A stretch of DNA of 64,000 bases from Paenibacillus mesophilus (lineage in GTDB: Bacteria; Bacillota; Bacilli; Paenibacillales; NBRC-103111), in assembly GCF_005938385.1 (NCBI RefSeq), contig NZ_VCRA01000014.1, positions 141,428-205,427 of the forward strand, written 5' to 3'. The translations under genes were made by a program, and so were the position numbers. Shown here one piece after another: positions 1-8,853 of the stretch (its first letter is position 1; each line of letters opens with the position of its first letter). Under the pieces are notes generated by a model. The model did no database searches. It was not told the origin of the DNA and saw only the letters and a list, made by a program, of their open reading frames with translations.

Positions 1-1
1 T

Positions 2-82
2 GCGCCGGAGTCAGCGAAAAAAATGTCGGCCGAGGAGTACAAAATCGTTTTCACGAACGAAATGACGAAAGCGGAATGTTGA
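2..82 (+). CDS. C-terminal tail of an unidentified protein (partial)
   Basis: An open frame enters from the left edge and ends at a TGA at 80-82, giving 26 residues ending in NEMTKAEC. It is charged and rich in Lys and Glu. No family can be recognised from so short a tail. The next gene starts about 90 bases downstream on the same strand. That this is the end of a real gene is inferred only from the open frame and its position. Confidence 0.35.
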   Translation, partial: APESAKKMSAEEYKIVFTNEMTKAEC

Positions 83-173
83 ATATCGATCGGCCAAAGG
101 GAAGATGCGATCCGGGCGGGAGGATGCCCGGGCGCATCTTTCGTCCTATTATGCCAGGTCCGGAGGCGGCATC

Positions 174-1022
174 ATGAACCATCCTTTGGAAACGGTTACG
201 TTCAGCAACGGGGGCTCTTACGGGAAGCGGGAATGCTCCCCGGGCTGGTATTGGGATCACCAGAAGCCTTTTCACGACTACGATATTTTCTATGTCATTT
301 CCGGCCGAGGCGTCATGACTCTCGGGGAAGAGACGTTCGAGCTGCAAAAGCAAAGCTGTCTCGTTATGCGTCCGGGCGATTTGCCGAAAGCGACGCAGGA
401 CCCGAAAAACCGGCTGACCGTCCTGTATTTGCATTTCAGGCTGTCGGGTGCCGAAGAGCTGACGTCCCGATTTCCATTTCCTCGCTTCACGCTGGTGGGG
501 GAATCGTTTCAAGCGGAGAGTATGCTTTACCAGGCGATGGACGTGCTGGAGTTCCCGGTCCCTTTGCAGGAGCTTGAGTTCGACTGCCTGATGAAGCGAT
601 TCTTCGCCAATTTGTTCCGGCTGCATCTGTCCCCGCAGGAACCGTCCGGCTTCTCCGTCCGGCAAATGCAGAGGGTGCGTCAAATCATGGCCTATATTCG
701 CGAAAGAAGCGGGATCGGTCTGGACCAGGAGCTGCTGGCCAGGGAGATGAACATGTCCGCGCAATATATGAGCCGTCTGTTCAAAGCCTGCACCGGGGAA
801 ACGCTAAAGGCTTTTATCGCCAGAACGAAGATGCAAAGGGCCGGGGAGCTACTCGTGCAGTCCCGGATGAGCGTATCCGAATTGGCCGAACGGATGGAGT
901 ACAGCGATGTGTATGCTTTCAGCAAAAGCTTCAAAAAAGTGTTCAACGTCTCTCCGACGCAGTATTTGGCCGGCACCCGGCTCTCGCAGCAAGTTCCGTC
1001 GCCGAGACGCCGGGATCGGTAG
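174..1022 (+). CDS. AraC family transcriptional regulator
   Basis: This 282-residue protein has an N-terminal cupin-like sensor domain (about residues 1-150, with the DYDIFYVISGRG segment typical of the AraC arm and ligand domain) and a C-terminal double helix-turn-helix (about 185-275, including MNMSAQYMSRLFK and the second helix region YSDVYAFSKSFKKVFNVSPTQY). The ATG at 174 is chosen because GGAGG lies just upstream; the frame stays open for a further 23 codons without a better site. Such regulators in this family usually control neighbouring sugar uptake or glycosidase genes, but its target is probably to the left of the window. It ends directly against the VanW gene on the other strand, with no base between the two stop codons. 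Confidence 0.85.
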   Translation: MNHPLETVTFSNGGSYGKRECSPGWYWDHQKPFHDYDIFYVISGRGVMTLGEETFELQKQSCLVMRPGDLPKATQDPKNRLTVLYLHFRLSGAEELTSRFPFPRFTLVGESFQAESMLYQAMDVLEFPVPLQELEFDCLMKRFFANLFRLHLSPQEPSGFSVRQMQRVRQIMAYIRERSGIGLDQELLAREMNMSAQYMSRLFKACTGETLKAFIARTKMQRAGELLVQSRMSVSELAERMEYSDVYAFSKSFKKVFNVSPTQYLAGTRLSQQVPSPRRRDR

Positions 1023-2492
1023 TTACCGTCCTTTCGGAAATACGGGAGCGAAGACGCCGTCCTCGATAATGGAACGGCCGCCGGGAGGCGCGTCTTTGCC
1101 GTCCGGCGCCGCATCGCTGCCGTGAACGGCGATTAAGGAGGGCTGAGGCTGGTATTTGTCTTGAGACAACCGCTCTTTGCCGACGACGACGCCGTTTTCT
1201 TTCCGGATTCGGAACGTTTCCACGACGTAGCCCGGTTTGCCTTGCTGCAATATCGATTGCTCCCCGATCTGGAGCGTCGGATTGCGCACATACTTGACCG
1301 GAGGCTCCAACGTCTGCAAAATATTCGACTCCACTTCGTACGTCACCGACTCCGGTGTCGTGCCGAACAGCTTGACGGTAACCCGGTTCGCGTCTGATTC
1401 CGTGCGGATCCATAGGTAGTGCTCCGTGCTGTTCGTAAACATGAAGTTGATATACCCGTCCGCGTAGGTGGCATCTTGTCCCAGCGGTACGTAGCTGACC
1501 GGAAGTGAATGGTTCCGCCGTTCGTTTACTTTGAGCCCGGCCAGAAGGACGGCGTTGTAAAGCGTGGTCGACACTTGGCATATCCCGCCGCCGATGCCCG
1601 GAACGAGCTTCCCGTTCAAGATGACGGGAGCTTCGCGATAGCCGACCTTCTGCTCGGTGGCGCGAATGATCGTGCCGTAGTCGAAACGTTCCCCGGGGGC
1701 GAGCAGTTTGTCATGAACCGTAGCGGCAGTCGCTTGAATGTTATGGACACGGCCTGGCACGCTTCCGGGGAAATAGGTTGTAAACTCGGATATTTTCCGG
1801 TTGATTCCTTGTGCCTTCAACATCTCGAGCGTCACTTCGGGAAGCTGCTCTCGCATCGGTACTTGAACGATCGTCGCGGGTGCGGGAGCTTTCGCGGCAT
1901 CGGAATGGCCGGCTGCATAAAAAAGCTCATAGCCGACGGCGATCAGCCGCTCGGCCAATCGTGAGATATCGACGGTATGGGCCCGCTGTTCGGGCGTATA
2001 CATGATTCGGTCGTCGGCCGTAACGGTCCGTTCCGCATTTTTGACAGGCGGATTCATTCGAGCGGGCCATGCAGCCGTTAATGTTTTGCGGAGCATGTCG
2101 TCCGACAAACTGAGCTCGAACGGCAGGACGGTGTTGCGCAGGTGCCATCTGCGCTTTGCTTTCGTGAGCCGGTCTCCTTCGAACAAGTAGTCCGCAAGCT
2201 TCGACAGGCGCCGTTCCTCCGCCGACAGGCCGAGCTGACCCAATGTGAATGTTTCTTTCTCCTGATCCCCCCCGATCATTTCGAACCGGACCGGTTCACC
2301 GTACAGCTGCGTTAATCGGGCCTTCAGCTCAAGTCGAAACTGCTCCTCCGGCATTCCTCCGACGCTCCATTCGCCTAACCGTACGCCCTGGGGAACCGTT
2401 CGTTGTCCGGAGTACCACCAAAACCATATCCACAGTGCGACAATTCCCGCAACGGCAATCAGCATCAGCCGGTTTGCAAGTTGACGATTCAT
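1023..2492 (-). CDS. VanW family membrane-anchored protein with G5-like domain
   Basis: The 489-residue protein starts with one membrane segment (about residues 7-27) followed by an extracytoplasmic part. The VanW domain lies at about 240-370 and shows the family pattern GERFDYGTIIRATE...GGGICQVSTTLYNAVLLAGL...RRNHSLPVSYVPLGQDATY. A G5-like beta region follows at about 385-455. The role of VanW proteins is not established; the family occurs in glycopeptide resistance clusters and widely in Firmicutes as cell-surface proteins. The ATG at 2492 has a GGAGGAG site. No partner genes are adjacent, so function stays open. Confidence 0.85.
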   Translation of the reverse strand: MNRQLANRLMLIAVAGIVALWIWFWWYSGQRTVPQGVRLGEWSVGGMPEEQFRLELKARLTQLYGEPVRFEMIGGDQEKETFTLGQLGLSAEERRLSKLADYLFEGDRLTKAKRRWHLRNTVLPFELSLSDDMLRKTLTAAWPARMNPPVKNAERTVTADDRIMYTPEQRAHTVDISRLAERLIAVGYELFYAAGHSDAAKAPAPATIVQVPMREQLPEVTLEMLKAQGINRKISEFTTYFPGSVPGRVHNIQATAATVHDKLLAPGERFDYGTIIRATEQKVGYREAPVILNGKLVPGIGGGICQVSTTLYNAVLLAGLKVNERRNHSLPVSYVPLGQDATYADGYINFMFTNSTEHYLWIRTESDANRVTVKLFGTTPESVTYEVESNILQTLEPPVKYVRNPTLQIGEQSILQQGKPGYVVETFRIRKENGVVVGKERLSQDKYQPQPSLIAVHGSDAAPDGKDAPPGGRSIIEDGVFAPVFPKGR

Positions 2493-2845
2493 AGGACCGC
2501 TCCTCCGGGAGGGTGCAGCCTACAGTGCAAGCATAAGCTTGGGCGACCTCTCCCCTTTTACTATATGCGGAGGGTTGTCTCGATTTGACACCTATATTAG
2601 ACGCCGTAAACCGCGCGGCGCCCGTTGAAGCAATAACAAAGATGCTGAAAGAATATGTTGAATCGAAAAGTTTCATAGAGGATTTTCGTGGCAAGTGTCG
2701 AACTTCTATATGCTAACCTATTTCCAAGTTGCGCAAAGATTACGTCAATCGACGTATATCGAGGAAGAGCGGTTTTTTCGTCACCGATGGAACGGCGGCA
2801 CTTCAACAAGTTGATCCATCGCAGATTGTAACAGGATGTGATCGC
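2493..2845. other. Intergenic region between vanW-like gene and ftsE
   Basis: About 350 bases separate two divergent genes, so promoters for both must lie here. A TTGACA is present at 2585-2590 but has no matching -10 at normal spacing. I see no convincing complete promoter, RNA structure or small gene. Confidence 0.4.
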
Positions 2846-3532
2846 GTGATCGAAATGCAAGACGTATGGAAAACTTACCCGGACGGAACGCATGCTTTGA
2901 AAGGAATTAACGTAAAAATCGACGCCCACGAATTCGTCTACGTGGTAGGCCCGTCCGGTGCGGGCAAATCTACGTTCATGAAGTTAATATATCGCGAGGA
3001 GAGGCAGAGCAAAGGCCATATTTTCGTAAACGGTTTTAATTTGGAGAAGCTGAAGCAGCGCAAAATCCCGTACGTTCGCCGCAACATCGGCGTTATTTTC
3101 CAGGATTTCAGGCTGCTGCCGAAGCTGACGGTGTACGAGAATGTGGCCTACGCCATGGAAGTGATAGAAGCGCCCAAGAAGCTGATCAAGAAGCGGACGA
3201 TGGAGGTGCTCGAATTGGTCCGGCTAAAGGACAAGGCGGCTTCGCTGCCGAGTCAGATGTCGGGCGGAGAGCAGCAGCGCGTGGCGATTGCCCGGGCAAT
3301 AGTAAACAACCCTGCCGTTATTATCGCGGATGAGCCTACGGGCAATCTGGACCCGGAAACATCATGGGGCATCATGAAGCTGCTGGAGGAGATCAATTTC
3401 CGGGGCGCCACGATCGTAATGGCTACGCATAACAAAGAAATTGTCAACACGATCCGAAAACGGGTTATCGCCATCGAGAAGGGAAATATCGCCCGCGACC
3501 AGCTGAGAGGAGAATACGGCTATGAGGATTAG
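2846..3532 (+). CDS. ftsE: FtsE, ATPase of the FtsEX cell-division ABC complex
   Basis: FtsE (228 residues) couples ATP hydrolysis to activation of a peptidoglycan hydrolase through FtsX. Walker A (GPSGAGKST), the Q loop (IFQDFRLLP), the signature MSGGEQQR and Walker B (VIIADEPTGNLDP) followed by the H-loop ATHNKEIV are all present. The frame is open far upstream, but GTG at 2846 gives the normal family length and start (IEMQDVWKTYPDG) and is preceded by an AGGA site. It overlaps ftsX by 11 bases, so the two are probably translationally coupled. The following murein hydrolase gene is the likely target of the complex. Confidence 0.95.
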   Translation: MIEMQDVWKTYPDGTHALKGINVKIDAHEFVYVVGPSGAGKSTFMKLIYREERQSKGHIFVNGFNLEKLKQRKIPYVRRNIGVIFQDFRLLPKLTVYENVAYAMEVIEAPKKLIKKRTMEVLELVRLKDKAASLPSQMSGGEQQRVAIARAIVNNPAVIIADEPTGNLDPETSWGIMKLLEEINFRGATIVMATHNKEIVNTIRKRVIAIEKGNIARDQLRGEYGYED

Positions 3533-4439
3533 CACCTTCGCTCGGCACATTCGGGAAGGTGGCAAAAACGTCGTCCGCAACGGCTGGATGACGTTCGCCT
3601 CGATCAGCGCGATCTCCATATCGCTGTTTGTCCTGGGCATTTTTCTTCTGCTTGCGCTAAATGTCAACCGGCTGGCCGATCAGATTGAGAGCCAGGTCGA
3701 AATACGCGTTTACTTGGAAGTGAATACAAGCGAGCAGCAAAGAAATGCGATTCAGCGGGACATTGCCGCCATAGCCGAAGTGAGCAAAGTGACTTTCGTG
3801 TCCAAAGCGGACGGCCTTATCATATTGCGGGAGAAGATGGGGGCGGAGGGCAAAGAGCTGCTTGAAGGATTCGACGGGGACAATAATCCGCTGAACGATT
3901 CCTTTACGGTCGAAGTGACCGACCCGCGGATCGTCGGTCAAGTAGCGGAGCAGATCAAAGCGATCGATACGCGAAACAATCCGCCGCTTATTTATAAAAT
4001 CAATTACGGCAAAGGTACGGTTGAGACTTTGTTCAGAATTACCGACATCGTTCGCAACGTCGGACTAGTGTTCGTTCTGCTGCTGGCTCTTACTGCGATG
4101 TTCCTTATCTCGAATACGATTAAAATTACGATTGTGGCCCGCAGGCGCGAGATCGGCATCATGAAACTCGTCGGAGCGACGAACGGATTCATCCGCTGGC
4201 CGTTTTTTATAGAAGGGGCATTGCTTGGCTTAATCGGCTCGGCCATTCCCGTAGTCGTGTTGCTGTGGGGATATGCGGAGTTTCTGAAATATATGCAGGT
4301 TCCTCTCGGCCTGATGCTGATCAAGCTGATCCCGCTTCACGAGCTTTTTCTGATCGTCCCCGCACTGCTGCTCGGAATTGGCGTCATGATCGGGATATGG
4401 GGAAGTTTGTTGTCCGTCCGCAAATTTATGAAGGTATAG
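3522..4439 (+). CDS. ftsX: FtsX, permease-like subunit of FtsEX
   Basis: This 305-residue protein has the FtsX layout: a cytoplasmic N-terminus, a first membrane segment (about 25-48), an extracellular loop (about 50-170) that in homologues contacts the hydrolase coiled coil, and three more membrane segments in the C-terminal FtsX domain (about 180-300, with IKITIVARRREIGIMKLVGATNGFI). It overlaps ftsE. In Bacillus the FtsEX partner is the hydrolase CwlO; here the next gene encodes a coiled-coil M23 enzyme instead, a likely functional replacement. Confidence 0.95.
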   Translation: MRISTFARHIREGGKNVVRNGWMTFASISAISISLFVLGIFLLLALNVNRLADQIESQVEIRVYLEVNTSEQQRNAIQRDIAAIAEVSKVTFVSKADGLIILREKMGAEGKELLEGFDGDNNPLNDSFTVEVTDPRIVGQVAEQIKAIDTRNNPPLIYKINYGKGTVETLFRITDIVRNVGLVFVLLLALTAMFLISNTIKITIVARRREIGIMKLVGATNGFIRWPFFIEGALLGLIGSAIPVVVLLWGYAEFLKYMQVPLGLMLIKLIPLHELFLIVPALLLGIGVMIGIWGSLLSVRKFMKV

Positions 4440-4503
4440 CATTCGAATCGGAAAATGTCCAAGCCGGTTTCGGTTGGTCCGAACGCCAAGGAGGAGTATC
4501 ACG

Positions 4504-5682
4504 TTGAAAAAGGTGAAAAAATCGCTGATTTTGGTTTGCGGATTGTCGCTGCTGCTTATGTCGGAGGTAAAACAAGGGTATGCTATGACTGACGCCGAAA
4601 TCGATAAACGGCTAGGACAAATTCAAGCATTGGAAGCGAAAGCGGCCAAAGAGCAGCAGGACAGCGAAAAAATGAAAAAAGAGGTCGCGAACCGCAAAGC
4701 CCAAGAAGCGAACAACCTCCAAGAGCTGCGGACCCAGATCGAAGCACAGGGCGCCAAGCTGAACGAAATCTTGAAGAACATACAAGCGACCGAAGACAAT
4801 GTGAAGAAAACGAACAACGAGCTGCAGGAAGCGGAGCACCGGGTGGAGACCCGCGACCAGCTCCTGAAATCGCGAGTGCGCCTCATGTACACGAACGGGT
4901 TCGTCTCGTATATGGAGGTGCTGTTCGAGTCGACCAGCTTCAGCGATTTCTTAGATCGTTACCAGGCGCTGAGGTCGATCGTCAGCCAAGATAAAGAAAT
5001 ATTGCAGTCGAACAAAAGGGACCGGGAAGCGGTGGCCCAGAAGAAGATCCAGGTGGAAGCGCAGCTGGCACAAATCCAAGTGCAATACGCCGAGAGCGAG
5101 CAAATCAAAAACGCGCTGGTGACGAAGGAAAAAGATAAAGAAGTGCTGATCGCAAGTCTCGCCAAGCAGGAGGAGCAGTTCGAGGAGCTGAGCGAGGAGC
5201 AGGAAGCGGCGTTGAAAAAACTCGCTGCCGAGAAGTCGAAGCTGTGGGCGGAGAAGAACAAAAACAAGCAGGCGGCCATGTATACCGGCGGGAAATTCAA
5301 TTGGCCTTTGCCGGGACGGACGACGATCTCTTCCGGGTTTATTCACCGGATTAATCCGGTTACGAAGCGGAGCGAGAACCATAAAGGGATCGACATTCCC
5401 GCCCCTGCCGGTACGGAAATTCATGCCGCGGCCCCCGGTACGGTTATTATCGCGCAATGGGTAAGCGGATACGGAAATACGATCGTCATCGACCACGGTG
5501 GCGGTTTGCAAACCTGGTACGGCCATGCCAGAGGCTTGGCGGCCAAAGAAGGAGACCAAGTAAAGGCCGGGGATGTCGTCTCTTATGTAGGTTCCACCGG
5601 GCAATCGACCGGAAACCATCTGCACTTCGAGGTGCGCAAAAACGGCGATCCCGTCGATCCGATACCTTATGTAACAAAATAA
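4504..5682 (+). CDS. Secreted coiled-coil murein hydrolase, M23 family
   Basis: The 392-residue protein has a signal peptide (KKVKKSLILVCGLSLLLMS), a long Lys/Glu/Gln-rich coiled coil (about residues 35-255) resembling the PcsB/EnvC type, and a C-terminal M23 metallopeptidase domain (about 270-390) with zinc-binding motifs HKGIDIP and HLHFEV. TTG at 4504 is chosen because AAGGAGG lies 9 bases upstream and it begins the signal peptide directly. The position 64 bases after ftsX strongly suggests that FtsEX controls its activity through the coiled coil. It probably cuts peptide cross-links during wall growth or septum splitting; the M23 domain looks intact. Confidence 0.9.
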   Translation: MKKVKKSLILVCGLSLLLMSEVKQGYAMTDAEIDKRLGQIQALEAKAAKEQQDSEKMKKEVANRKAQEANNLQELRTQIEAQGAKLNEILKNIQATEDNVKKTNNELQEAEHRVETRDQLLKSRVRLMYTNGFVSYMEVLFESTSFSDFLDRYQALRSIVSQDKEILQSNKRDREAVAQKKIQVEAQLAQIQVQYAESEQIKNALVTKEKDKEVLIASLAKQEEQFEELSEEQEAALKKLAAEKSKLWAEKNKNKQAAMYTGGKFNWPLPGRTTISSGFIHRINPVTKRSENHKGIDIPAPAGTEIHAAAPGTVIIAQWVSGYGNTIVIDHGGGLQTWYGHARGLAAKEGDQVKAGDVVSYVGSTGQSTGNHLHFEVRKNGDPVDPIPYVTK

Positions 5683-5757
5683 TTACTATTTAACCGGACT
5701 TCTTCATACAATAGGACGGTACGTTTAGACAAGCCAGTGAAGGCGGTGAAATAGATC

Positions 5758-7212
5758 ATGTTCTGGAAAGGACGCAATCTGTACATTTTCGTGGCGTTCC
5801 TGCTGCTTGCGATGTTCGCGAGCAGCGTGCTGACGCTTACGATCGTCGGGCCTTTATCGCTGGCCCAGCAGGGACAAAGCGTATCCGGGAGCAGGCCTGG
5901 CGCAAACGGCTTTACTGCCCAGGAGATGAAAAAGCTGTCGACGACTTACGAATTGATTCAGGGCCAATATTTGCATGAGGTGGACCGGACGAAAGTGATC
6001 GACGGAGCCATCAGCGGCATGCTCCGTTCTTTGGACGATCCTTATACGACGTATATGGATAAGAAGGAGGCCGAGCAATTCAACGACATGTTGAATTCGA
6101 CTTTCCAAGGAATCGGCGCGGAGGTGTCGCTCGAGGAAGGGCGGGTCAAAGTCGTCTCTCCCATTAAAGGGTCTCCGGCGGAAAAAGCGGGCATTCGGAC
6201 GAACGATATTATCCTGTCCGTGAACGGGGAGAAGTTGGACGGGCTTTCGCTCTCCGAGGCGGTCATGAAAATCCGCGGCACGAAAGGATCGCAAGCGAAG
6301 CTACAAATTATGCGTACCGGCTCCGAACCAATCGACATTGTCGTCGTTCGAGACGATATTCCGGTCGAGACGGTTCACTCCGAAATGTTTGAAGGACAAG
6401 TGGGCAAGATCGAAATTCGCGAATTCGTGCAAAATACGGCGAAGGCGTTCAAGGAGCAGCTGAAGGCGCTTGAGGATCAAGGCATGAAGGCGCTAGTCAT
6501 CGACGTCCGCAACGATCCGGGCGGCATGCTGCAGGCGGTCGTGGAAATGCTCGAGCCGTTCGTGCCGAGCGGCAAGCCGATCGTCCAGGTCGAGGATCGC
6601 AACGGCCAGCGCGAGCAGACGTTGTCCAAAGGCTCGAGCAAGCCTTATCCGATTGCCGTATTGATCAACAACGGCAGCGCCAGCGCATCGGAAATTATGG
6701 CGGGTGCTCTTCAGGAGGCGGCCGGGGCCAAGCTCGTCGGCGAGAAGACTTACGGCAAAGGGACGGTTCAAGTCACGTACCAGCAGGAGCTGGGCGACGG
6801 CAGCAATATCAAAATGACCGTTATGAAATGGCTGACGCCGAACGGCAATTGGGTACACCAGAAAGGGATCGCACCGGACATAGCCGTCGATCAGCCCGCT
6901 TATTTCAAAGCATCGCCGATGTCCAAAAAATCGACGCTTAAAGCCGATATGCTCGGCGACGACGTCAAAAACCTGCAGATCATGCTGGAAGGTCTCGGTT
7001 TCACTCCAGGACGCACAGACGGATACTATAACGATAAGACGGTTCAAGCGGTCAAATCGTTTCAAAGCGGGCACGACTTGCCGGCGAACGGCGAGGTCGA
7101 CGTGAAGACGGCGCAATCGATCGAGGACGCGATTACGAAGCAAATCCGCGACCCAAAAAACGATGTGCAGTTGAAAACCGCTGTCGAGACAATGAGAAAG
7201 GCAATTAAATAA
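5758..7212 (+). CDS. ctpB: CtpB-like C-terminal processing protease, S41 family
   Basis: The 484-residue protein has an N-terminal membrane anchor (about 8-32), a PDZ domain (about 110-200, AEKAGIRTNDIILSVNG), an S41 protease domain with the GSASASEI serine motif (Ser309) and a Lys/Gln pair in GKGTVQ (Lys334, Gln338), and a C-terminal peptidoglycan-binding domain (about 395-465). Ctp proteases cleave envelope or regulatory proteins outside the membrane. In Bacillus CtpB processes SpoIVFA during sporulation and its gene lies in the same ftsEX-minJ neighbourhood. The gene is 75 bases after the M23 gene and has a terminator behind it. Confidence 0.9.
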   Translation: MFWKGRNLYIFVAFLLLAMFASSVLTLTIVGPLSLAQQGQSVSGSRPGANGFTAQEMKKLSTTYELIQGQYLHEVDRTKVIDGAISGMLRSLDDPYTTYMDKKEAEQFNDMLNSTFQGIGAEVSLEEGRVKVVSPIKGSPAEKAGIRTNDIILSVNGEKLDGLSLSEAVMKIRGTKGSQAKLQIMRTGSEPIDIVVVRDDIPVETVHSEMFEGQVGKIEIREFVQNTAKAFKEQLKALEDQGMKALVIDVRNDPGGMLQAVVEMLEPFVPSGKPIVQVEDRNGQREQTLSKGSSKPYPIAVLINNGSASASEIMAGALQEAAGAKLVGEKTYGKGTVQVTYQQELGDGSNIKMTVMKWLTPNGNWVHQKGIAPDIAVDQPAYFKASPMSKKSTLKADMLGDDVKNLQIMLEGLGFTPGRTDGYYNDKTVQAVKSFQSGHDLPANGEVDVKTAQSIEDAITKQIRDPKNDVQLKTAVETMRKAIK

Positions 7213-7300
7213 TCGGTAGAGCAGCTCGTGCCGCTTAGCGGGATTTGCTGGAAAAGGTTGCGAAACGGCAGGAGATCGTCCCCGCCGCGTCGAACTAATG

Positions 7301-7335
7301 AGGGAAGGTTCGTTCATTCGGCCTTCCCTTTTCGT
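7301..7335 (+). terminator. Rho-independent terminator after ctpB
   Basis: AGGGAAGG (7301-7308) pairs with CCTTCCCT (7322-7329) and is followed by TTTCGTTTTC. It would end the ftsE-ftsX-M23-ctpB transcript. Confidence 0.75.
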
Positions 7336-7410
7336 TTTCTTCGAACAGGCTAACGCCGGAGCGATCCGTTCCGGAATCGATAGACGCTACTATGAGAAGG
7401 AGCGGGTTCG

Positions 7411-8703
7411 ATGGACGTCGCGGCACAATTGGCACGTCAAGTGCTATCGGCTTTGCTGCAATTGGCAGCGCAACCGTTTTACTATATCGGCATTGTCTTC
7501 GTCCTCCTGCAGTATCGCAGGCAAATTATGCTGGAGAGACAATTGTTCTCGACAAGACTCCATTCGATGCTGGATACGGCATGGAAGACGGTGCTGTTGG
7601 GAATCGTGGCGGGCATGGCCGCATCGTTCGTCATGGCTTTCGTAGGGGCCACCGTACCGTTTGGGGCCGTCGTATGGCTGTGGGTATTATCGGCATTGCT
7701 GGCGGTCGTTCAAGTCAGGTTCATTTGCTTGGCCTATTCCGTAGGGCTGCTCGGCATTTTCCATATGATTGTTCAGGCCTTCCCGGCTCTGTCCGATGTC
7801 ACTTACATAGGCAAGGCGATCGATCCGCTGCGGGAGCTGCCGGTATCGTCCATGCTCGCTCTGGTCGGACTGCTTCATTTGCTGGAGGCGTTTTTCGTAG
7901 GCAGACAAGGAGCGGACATGGCCATGCCCGTATTCGTGGAAGGCAAGCGCGGGAAAGTGATCGGCGGTTATCAGCTCCAGCAATTTTGGCCGGTTCCATT
8001 GCTGCTGCTAGTCCCGCTTCAAGCCGGATCTTCTTCGGCCGCTTTGCCGTGGACGCCTTTGTTCGGGGGCGATATATGGTCGGCCGGCTGGACGTTCGCG
8101 GCGATGCCGGTCATGCTCGGTTTCGCCGAGATGACGACGACTCGACTGCCGCGGGCCAAGGCAAAGCGGAGCGCCAGGCTGCTGCTCGTCTATTCGCTCG
8201 CGATACTGGGACTTGCCGCTTGCGCCGAATGGGTGCCCGGGTTCGCCTTGGTCGGCTCGATCGCCGTCATCGCGCTTCATGAGGCGCTGTTCTGGTGGAG
8301 CAGACGGGAGGAGACAGCGAATCCTCCATTCTATGTGCATGACGGACAAGGGTTGAAAATATTGGGCGTCCTGCCCGGCAGTCCGGCACATGAGATGGGA
8401 CTCGTACCGGGGGAAATTATTCACAAGGCAAATGGAATCAAGGTACGCACGAAAGAAGAACTGCATGAGGCGCTGCGGACGAACGGAGCATTCTGCAAGC
8501 TGGAGGTCATCAACACCGAAGGACACAGCAAATTCGTGCAGCGTGCTTTGTATGCGGGGGAACATCATTTGCTGGGGGTTATCTTGTCGCCGGACGATAA
8601 GGCGATGTACGTACTGGAGGAGCGCAACATCAACTGGTTTACGGCGGCGGAGCGCCGCAAGACGAGAATCGCCGCCGGCGGAGAGACGAACCGGACGCTG
8701 TAG
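7411..8703 (+). CDS. minJ: MinJ-like polytopic PDZ protein
   Basis: The 430-residue protein has about seven or eight hydrophobic segments in the first 310 residues and a C-terminal PDZ domain (about 315-400, with ILGVLPGSPAHEMGLVPGEIIHKANG). MinJ in Bacillus subtilis has this design and bridges DivIVA to MinCD so that division is blocked at used poles. Synteny supports the call, since minJ lies between ctpB and uvrBA there too. ATG at 7411 has an AAGGAG site. Sequence conservation of MinJ is low, so the family assignment rests on architecture and position. Confidence 0.75.
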   Translation: MDVAAQLARQVLSALLQLAAQPFYYIGIVFVLLQYRRQIMLERQLFSTRLHSMLDTAWKTVLLGIVAGMAASFVMAFVGATVPFGAVVWLWVLSALLAVVQVRFICLAYSVGLLGIFHMIVQAFPALSDVTYIGKAIDPLRELPVSSMLALVGLLHLLEAFFVGRQGADMAMPVFVEGKRGKVIGGYQLQQFWPVPLLLLVPLQAGSSSAALPWTPLFGGDIWSAGWTFAAMPVMLGFAEMTTTRLPRAKAKRSARLLLVYSLAILGLAACAEWVPGFALVGSIAVIALHEALFWWSRREETANPPFYVHDGQGLKILGVLPGSPAHEMGLVPGEIIHKANGIKVRTKEELHEALRTNGAFCKLEVINTEGHSKFVQRALYAGEHHLLGVILSPDDKAMYVLEERNINWFTAAERRKTRIAAGGETNRTL

Positions 8704-8714
8704 TCGGATAGAAG

Positions 8715-8763
8715 CTTCGGAATATGCCGATGGATCGGGATTTTCCGAAGTTTTCTTTTTTCC
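8715..8763 (+). terminator. Terminator after minJ
   Basis: CTTCGGAA (8715-8722) pairs with TTCCGAAG (8743-8750), followed by TTTTCTTTTTT. Confidence 0.8.
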
Positions 8764-8803
8764 GGGTAACGATTCGTTGACGGTGTCATAGACTTATAAC
8801 TAT

Positions 8804-8836
8804 ATGAAAAACGAGGCCACCCCCGGAGGGATGGCC
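8804..8836 (-). terminator. Terminator after trpB
   Basis: On the minus strand GGCCA-T-CCC pairs with GGG-G-TGGCC (plus positions 8815-8836) and is followed by TCGTTTTTC. It closes the trpB transcript. Confidence 0.75.
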
Positions 8837-8853
8837 GTTGCTCGGTAAAATGA

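Noticed and set aside
2585..2590. TTGACA as an ftsE promoter
   Set aside because: No -10 box at 16-18 bases, so it cannot be supported as a promoter.
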